A program made the position numbers and the translations under genes. A DNA stretch of 19,317 nt from Chrysochromulina tobinii (taxonomy: Eukaryota > Haptophyta > Prymnesiales > Chrysochromulinaceae). The stretch covers positions 1 to 19,317 of the forward strand of contig JWZX01001310.1 in assembly GCA_001275005.1 (NCBI GenBank). The letters are read 5' to 3'. The notes beneath the pieces were generated by a model, which was not told the origin of the DNA, made no database searches, and saw only the letters and a program-made list of their open reading frames with translations. This document shows, piece by piece, positions 14,979 to 19,317 of the stretch; the stretch's first letter is position 1, and the number at the start of each line of letters is the position of its first letter.

Positions 14979-16082
14979 ATGTCGTACGACGCGGCCGGGA
15001 TGCATGGCGACTATGACCCGTCGCAGGCGTCCGCTGACCACATCCCCGTGAAGAAGCTCACGATCGGATCGTGGAACCTTTTGGCCAAGTACGACGAGCA
15101 CGTGCTGCTGTCGTGGTACTGGGCGGAGCGCAAGCTCGTGTGGGAGGTGCTCCACCTGGGGGTGGTGCGCAAGATGGAGGTCGACTTTGAGGACATCGCG
15201 CAGGCGACGCTGACCGCCGGCACCGACGAGCAGCAGCAGGACAAATTGGCGATCGAGCTGCACCGCCCGCCGCGGTTCTTCAAGGAGAACCCGCCATCGG
15301 CGGTGGCGGCGGGCGCGCAGGAGGTGAGCTACGTGTACACAACCGACTTCACCAACGGCCAGGCGTCGACGGAGAGCAGGCATGTGCTGCTCTTCGACCC
15401 GGGCGCGATCTCGCGGGAGCACATCAAGCGCATGCAGCTCAGCGGCCTTCGGTTGCAGCTCGAGGGCGTCGCGGGTGCGCAGGCGACGAGCGGCGCGGGA
15501 GGCGGTCGCGGGCTGCTGCGCGCCTCGGGCGGCGTGCACGCGACGAGCGCCCACCTGCGCCAGCCGCCCACGTCCTCGCCGCGCCTCGATGCCATCATCT
15601 TGCAGGATCAGCTCAAGCGGGAGATGCGCGAACGTCAGGCGCGCTACACGGGCGTCTGCCCGGTGCGTGATCGCATCTACGCGGTGGTCCTCGACGAGCT
15701 GATCGCGAGCGTGGCGCGCGACGAGGGCAAGCGCGGCGGGCTGCTGCGCCGCCTGTACGCCGAGGCACGCATGACCATCGACGCGTATCGAACGGTCTAT
15801 GAGCAGTCGATCGAGTTTGGGTCGCGGAAGCTGACGCAGGCGGCGATGACCAAGGGGAGCCTGGCCGACGACATCGAAGCGCTAGAGGCCAAGATCGCCG
15901 AACTGCACGTCGAGGTGGGGCGCCTCGGCCGGCTCTGTGAAGGCCTCGAGTTCCGCGAGGCAGAGAAGGAGCGCGGGTACGAAGGGGAGAATCCCGAGGT
16001 CACGGCGCTCAAGGCGGAGCAGAAGCAGTTACAGGACCTTCTAGTGGTTCTTCGGCCGTCGAAGCCCGAAAAGGGCAAGTAG
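14979..16082 (+). CDS. TRF2/HOY1-type PH-like domain fused to p28 axonemal dynein light chain
   Basis: The protein is 367 aa, starting MSYDAAGMHGDYD. Residues 24-152 contain LTIGSWNLLAKYDEHVLLSW, AERKLVWEVL, AIELHRPPRFFKENP and TTDFTNGQASTESRHVLLF. The same string of motifs (W-x-R-Y, KRKLVWEVL, LARxPLFFKE, TxDFTxGQAS-xRH-L-F) is known to me from plant proteins such as ASG1 and the TRF2/HOY1 PH-like domain. A Gly/Ala-rich linker (163-195) leads to SSPRLDAIILQDQLKREMRE, RQARYTGVCPVRDRIYAVVL and EARMTIDAYRTVYEQSIEFG (200-281). A coiled coil follows (295-360). This second half is the p28/DNALI1 axonemal dynein light chain family, which attaches to single-headed inner-arm dyneins. Both parts lie in one uninterrupted frame, so this is a real fusion unless an in-frame intron hides a gene boundary. 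Confidence 0.85.
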   Translation: MSYDAAGMHGDYDPSQASADHIPVKKLTIGSWNLLAKYDEHVLLSWYWAERKLVWEVLHLGVVRKMEVDFEDIAQATLTAGTDEQQQDKLAIELHRPPRFFKENPPSAVAAGAQEVSYVYTTDFTNGQASTESRHVLLFDPGAISREHIKRMQLSGLRLQLEGVAGAQATSGAGGGRGLLRASGGVHATSAHLRQPPTSSPRLDAIILQDQLKREMRERQARYTGVCPVRDRIYAVVLDELIASVARDEGKRGGLLRRLYAEARMTIDAYRTVYEQSIEFGSRKLTQAAMTKGSLADDIEALEAKIAELHVEVGRLGRLCEGLEFREAEKERGYEGENPEVTALKAEQKQLQDLLVVLRPSKPEKGK

Positions 16083-16830
16083 ACGCGCGGAGACCGCATG
16101 GGCTGAGAGAGCTCCCCGCCAGCTGCCGCCCCCCCACCCTCACCCACCCGCCGCTGTCGCCGCCGTGAAGGCGAGACCGACTGGCACACCGACGCTACCA
16201 CCCGTGAGCGTCACAGCTGATTGAATCCATATGACTTACTTTGTGATTGTGCTTGCATGCGAGCCCCATTTCCTTGGCGCTGTGTATTTGTGGCTGGAGA
16301 GTGATGTGGCTCGGAAACAGTTCAAAGCATTCTTCAATGTAATTCCTAACGTAAGATTTCACGGCCCCGCAATGCGATCGGCCGCCCGGGACGCCCGCGG
16401 TTTCCCGTCCCCGGCCGGGCGACGGCGGTCGCGGGTCGGCGCCATCGATTCCGTTGACCGGTTCGGCGACGGTTCGGGGTGCGCTCGAGGCACTCCCTCC
16501 GCGCGACTCGCGAGAACCATCGATGAGCACGTACGACGTGGGACGTGCGGCGGCGGAGCAGCTCGAGAATGTCAGCGGAGCGGGGCAAGGGAGCTCGGGA
16601 CAGCGCCGGTCACGAGACGTTCTCGTGTATCCGCCGCCACGTGGAACTAACACCTCGGCCCGCTCTCCTTCCGTATCTAAGGTCTCACGTCTCTAGTCCC
16701 TGGTCTCACGCGAAGCGAGCCTCGGTTTCGTCAGTGGCTTCAGCAGCGTCCTTCCTCAAGGTTTCGTCTCAAGCGAAGCGAGCCGACGGAGGTGAAGGAT
16801 CCAATTGACGACTCGCTAACGGCTCTGGTC
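16083..16830. other. Convergent intergenic region, no gene seen
   Basis: These 748 nt lie between two convergent stop codons. Several open frames cross 16195-16700 on both strands, but their Arg/Ser-rich translations have no domain character. The 3' part (16700-16851) holds the repeated GTCTCACGCGAAGCGAGCC core described separately. No RNA gene was recognised. Confidence 0.4.
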
Positions 16831-16851
16831 TCACGCGAAGCGAGCCTCGGT
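16700..16851. repeat. Regularly spaced copies of the SGNH gene 3' end
   Basis: A 27-nt sequence starting CTGGTCTCACGCGAAGCGAG is identical at 16700-16726 and 16825-16851. A partial copy (GTCTCAAGCGAAGCGAGCC) sits between them at 16766-16784, so copies are about 62-63 nt apart. The 16825 copy includes the TGA stop and last codons of the SGNH gene; the others lie in its 3' flank. Confidence 0.75.
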
Positions 16852-19215
16852 CGGCCGATTATTGAAGCCGGCCTGGTGCCCATAGCGCAGTGAGCGGTCC
16901 TTGAGCGCTGTCATGAGCGAGAGCACCTTAAACTTGTGCTCGCCGCTCATGGTCTTCTCGAGGATGCGCACCTGATGAGGGAGGCAATCGGCGCCAATCA
17001 AGGGCACTCGTCGGCACTCTCGATTGCGGCCGCACTCAGTCGCCGTGCCGAGGATGGTTGCCTCATTCGGATGCGCACCTCGACCGTGCAGCCGCAGTCG
17101 GCGGCGCTCGTGACGGCGCTGTGCGTGGCCGAGCCCGTCCGCTCAGCACGTCGCGTGGCTGTGATCATCATGGCCTTGAAGACGGAGAAGCGTCCACCGG
17201 GCACGTGGCCGTCGATCTCAACGGGCTCGCACGCGCAGTCGTCGACGCACGTGACGCGCGCGATCCCCATGTGCTCGTAGCTGATCAGGTGGCCCAGGAT
17301 GAGAACGAACGGCTCGCCGCGCGGCAATCGGGACACGTCGAGGCAGAAGCGCGCCACGTCACCTGTGCGGAGGGGCGAGGGCGTCGTGGTGAGCACTTGC
17401 ATGCAGGTGCCCACATGACAGCGCGTCGAGGCAGAAGCGCGCCACGTCACCCGGCTTGCGCCCGACGATGCCCGGCTTCATCTTGGCATCAGTACCCTCG
17501 ATCGTGTACGCAAACCCCACAGAGGTCGAGAGCTGGAGCCGATCGCGCAGCTGCTCGTCCTTGAGGCAGGTGCCCACTGGCGCTTCGTCGGCGTCGGCGT
17601 ACCTGATGAGGGAGGCCATCAGGCACGCCACACACAGTGGCCATCAGTGGCCATCAGTGGCCATCCGTGGCCATCCGTGGCCATCAGTGGCCATCAGTGG
17701 CCATCAGTGGCCATCAGTGTGATTCGGCGTACAGAGGCGCGTTTAGCTGCGGCCCGCCGTGTTCACGCAGCGTCGCTGTGCACGTGGGGCCAATATGGAG
17801 GGCGTCGTGGTGGGCGTCCGGAGGGGCGTCTGCCGGCGTCGCCGCTGCTGCTGCCGCCGCCGCCGCCGCCACCGCCGCCACCGACGACGACGACGGCTGA
17901 GCGGCCGCGAGCGCGCGCTGATGATCGATCGCGCCCTCGATGAGAGTAACGACCATCTGCGCCATCAGTGAATGCCCCCACGCGGAGGGATGATGACGGT
18001 CATGGAACACTTGCTTAATCGGGAAGGCGCTCGCATTCGCTTTGAGCTCGCGAAACAGAGCGCCCCGCAGTGAGACGCAGGGCACGCCGTAGTACGCCGC
18101 GAGGTCGTTGATGGCGTCCTCGGCGCCAACCGTTGCGCCATGCCCTCGCCAATTGAACGCGAGGTCTTGCGGACTCGGGTAGGGGACCTGTGGGGAAGTG
18201 AGAGCGCATCGTGGTGGGCACTTTCACATGCTGGGCGCCGTCTTGGGCAAACCATGGACCTCCGCTGGCTTGGTAGGGTCGGAGGCAATCAGAGCTCATC
18301 AGAGCTCATCGGAGCTCATCAGAGCTCATCAGAGCTGATGAGGGAGGCAATCACCGTCGCTGGATTGGTAGGGTCGTAACTCCCATGCTCGAAGGGTAAG
18401 TGACCAATCTTTGGCACAATCTCCATCGTGTTGACGATGACGATCGCGGGCTGCGAAGGCAGCCGGAGCAGTCTGCGCAGCAGCCGCTCGAAGCTCTGCG
18501 CGTCGTCCGGCATCGCATCGAAGTTGACCGCATACTCGAGTAAGATCAGATCGGCGCCGTTAGGTGGCAGGTGCCACGCCACACAGTGCTCCATGTACGA
18601 AGGACCCGAGGCTGGCACCGCCCCCTGGAAGTGCTCGTGCGCCGCCAGCGGGAAGGACGCATTCAGGTACTGGTAGACCTTCCAGTGATAGAGGGCGCGG
18701 CTCCTGCCCGTGGTGAAAGTCGTGCCGAACGAGACTGAGCCTCCGAGCACGCTCAGTCGTGTGAGGTGGCCGGCGAGGAGCTTCTCCGCGAGGCAGCGCA
18801 GGCGCTGCGGGTCGCCCGGGTTGACCAGGCCGCGCGCCAGCTGGCGCTCGCTCAGAAAGGTCCAGCGCGCATCATGCTGCTCCTTGTACGAGTTGTGCGG
18901 TGGGTGCCGCCAGATGCGCTTGAGCCGCGGCTCGCTCGCCGAGTAGAAGTTCTCGGCGACTGCGGGTGCCGACAGGCCAAGCTGCGGCGACGCGGCGGCG
19001 GGCAGCACCATAGCCGGCGACGGCGGCGGCGCGTGGCCGTCGTCGTCAGCGCCTCTTGGCGTCGCCGTCGGCCGTGGCGTGCACCACGTCGACTCCGGCG
19101 AGTGCGTCACGTGCTCGACCGAGACGGACAAGTGCTGCCACGACATGAGCGTGAGCAGCAGCAGCGAGTTGAGCACGCTCGACGCGATCAGCATGAGGTT
19201 TTGTGCGGTAGGCAT
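16831..19215 (-). CDS. SGNH-hydrolase-like type II membrane protein, 5 exons
   Basis: Exons 19215-18355, 18187-17733, 17602-17451, 17362-17079 and 16971-16831 join in phase to give 630 aa. MPTAQNLMLIASSVLNSLLL is a short cytosolic start plus a signal anchor (about 6-26), so the rest should face the Golgi/ER lumen or cell exterior. SGNH landmarks are LGGSVSFGTTF (block I, nucleophile Ser in GGSVS), DLILLEYAVNFD (block III-like, with Asn), PAIVIVNTMEI, and FHDRHHPSAWGHSLMAQMVV (block V Asp-x-x-His type). A poly-Ala linker then leads to a second domain with GFAYTIEGTD, a lone LISYEHMGIARV, and a Cys-rich stretch VTCVDDCACEPVEIDGH. It ends VEVRILEKTMSGEHKFKVLS. Related algal proteins are thought to act on surface glycans or as acyl-esterases; substrate unknown. 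Every intron is repeat-bearing, and three have duplications at their edges. Confidence 0.8.
16972..17078 (-). repeat. SGNH intron 4, flanked by a 12-nt duplication, acceptor module 1
   Basis: GGATGCGCACCT occurs at 16962-16973 and again at 17069-17080 on the plus strand, so the donor (GTGCGCATCC) and the first bases of the next exon are the same sequence. The intron ends, in sense, ATTGCCTCCCTCATCAG. Confidence 0.8.
17363..17450 (-). repeat. SGNH intron 3, flanked by a perfect 28-bp direct repeat
   Basis: Plus-strand 17336-17363 and 17424-17451 are identical (CGTCGAGGCAGAAGCGCGCC plus ACGTCACC). In sense, the intron starts at the GTGACGTGG of one copy and the next exon starts with the GTGACGTGG of the other. 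The 88-nt intron is therefore one copy plus a 3' module (GCAAGTGCTCACCACGACGC ... CCGCACAG). Confidence 0.88.
17603..17732 (-). repeat. SGNH intron 2: GGCCATCAGT array between GTACGCCGA duplicates
   Basis: About nine GGCCATCAGT/GGCCATCCGT units lie at about 17639-17719. The donor starts GTACGCCGA (plus 17724-17732) and the next exon also starts GTACGCCGA (plus 17594-17602). The acceptor in sense is ATGGCCTCCCTCATCAG, module 1. Confidence 0.85.
17776..17815 (-). mobile_element. Acceptor module 2 copy inside SGNH exon 2 (apparently exonised)
   Basis: The sense strand reads GACGCCCACCACGACGCCCT ... CACGTGCACAG, closely matching the 3' ends of three introns (7064-7111, 17363-17407 and 18188-18234). 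Here it lies within an open exon, and removing it with any GT donor I can see upstream would shift frame. It encodes the segment around DAHHDALHIGPTCTATL. Confidence 0.55.
18188..18354 (-). repeat. SGNH intron 1: AGAGCTCATC array, both modules
   Basis: The donor end carries module 1 in sense (GTGATTGCCTCCCTCATCAG, 18335-18354). Five AGAGCTCATC-type units (18292-18336) follow it. Then comes a copy of the upstream exon edge (CTGGCTTGGTAGGGTCG near 18263; the real one is CTGGATTGGTAGGGTCG near 18360), and module 2 supplies the acceptor (sense CACTTCCCCACAG). Confidence 0.8.
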
Positions 19216-19317
19216 GAACACTGGTTTTATGTGTTGCGAGAGTTCGAGAGTAGCTCCTCAGATCCCCCACAGGCGATCTAGAGGGAAGAAGTGGGCGAAG
19301 ACCGCTTACACTAGCTT

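Noticed and set aside
16195-16653. Overlapping frames on both strands in the convergent spacer
   Set aside because: Their translations are Arg/Gly/Ser-rich without conserved motifs, typical of chance frames in GC-rich DNA.
17456-17722. Plus-strand frame ending in WPSVAI repeats
   Set aside because: It is a translation of the GGCCATCAGT array of SGNH intron 2 and has no other support.

Overview
This is nuclear DNA of a eukaryotic microalga. The genes have spliceosomal introns with GT..AG ends and keep consistent phase across them. The window is GC-rich with many Ala/Gly/Pro-coding triplet runs. It carries a cytosolic ribosomal protein (RPS13), a mitochondrial translocase (TIM23-like), an axonemal dynein light chain and a polycystin channel, so the cell is probably flagellated. 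Gene style, very repetitive introns and an algal-type SGNH protein suggest a haptophyte; that is inference, and another chromalveolate alga is possible.

Layout. 1-184: inverted and direct repeats around a 15-bp hairpin. 185-1636 (+): multi-pass membrane protein with an ALSYRW / WDFASLPQ region. 1856-2522 (+): an unrecognised reading frame broken by a short duplication. 2751-3446 (+): FUN14-family membrane protein with an EF-hand. 3552-4253 (-): GNAT acetyltransferase. 4541-9047 (-): twelve-exon polycystin (TRP-P) channel. 9180-10049 (+): unrecognised protein with a basic N-terminus. 10310-11056 (+): two-exon TIM23-like protein. 11363-12865 (+): NEIL3-type DNA glycosylase with two GRF zinc fingers. 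13158-13607 (-): low-complexity Pro/Gln/Ala protein. 13826-14599 (-): two-exon RPS13. 14979-16082 (+): a TRF2/HOY1-type PH-like domain fused to a p28 inner-arm dynein light chain. 16831-19215 (-): five-exon SGNH-hydrolase-like type II membrane protein.

The genes do not form one pathway, as expected in a eukaryotic genome. The polycystin and the p28 fusion are both plausible ciliary parts. FUN14, TIM23 and perhaps the 9180 gene point to mitochondria.

The most interesting signal is in the introns. Those of the polycystin and SGNH genes, about 10 kb apart, consist of roughly 10-nt tandem repeats that on the sense strand repeat a branch-point-like CTGAT. They share two recurring modules at their 3' ends. 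One is about 17-20 nt (ATTGCCTCCCTCATCAG); the other is about 40-45 nt (GCATGCAAGTGCTCACCACG ... CCCACAG). Several SGNH introns are flanked by direct duplications starting with GT, including a perfect 28-bp one, which is the footprint expected of intron birth by tandem duplication. Copies of exon edges also lie inside polycystin introns, and one acceptor module appears to be read through as coding sequence. Together these look like an introner-type, still-active intron-generating system. No similarity search was run; all family calls come from reading the translated sequence.
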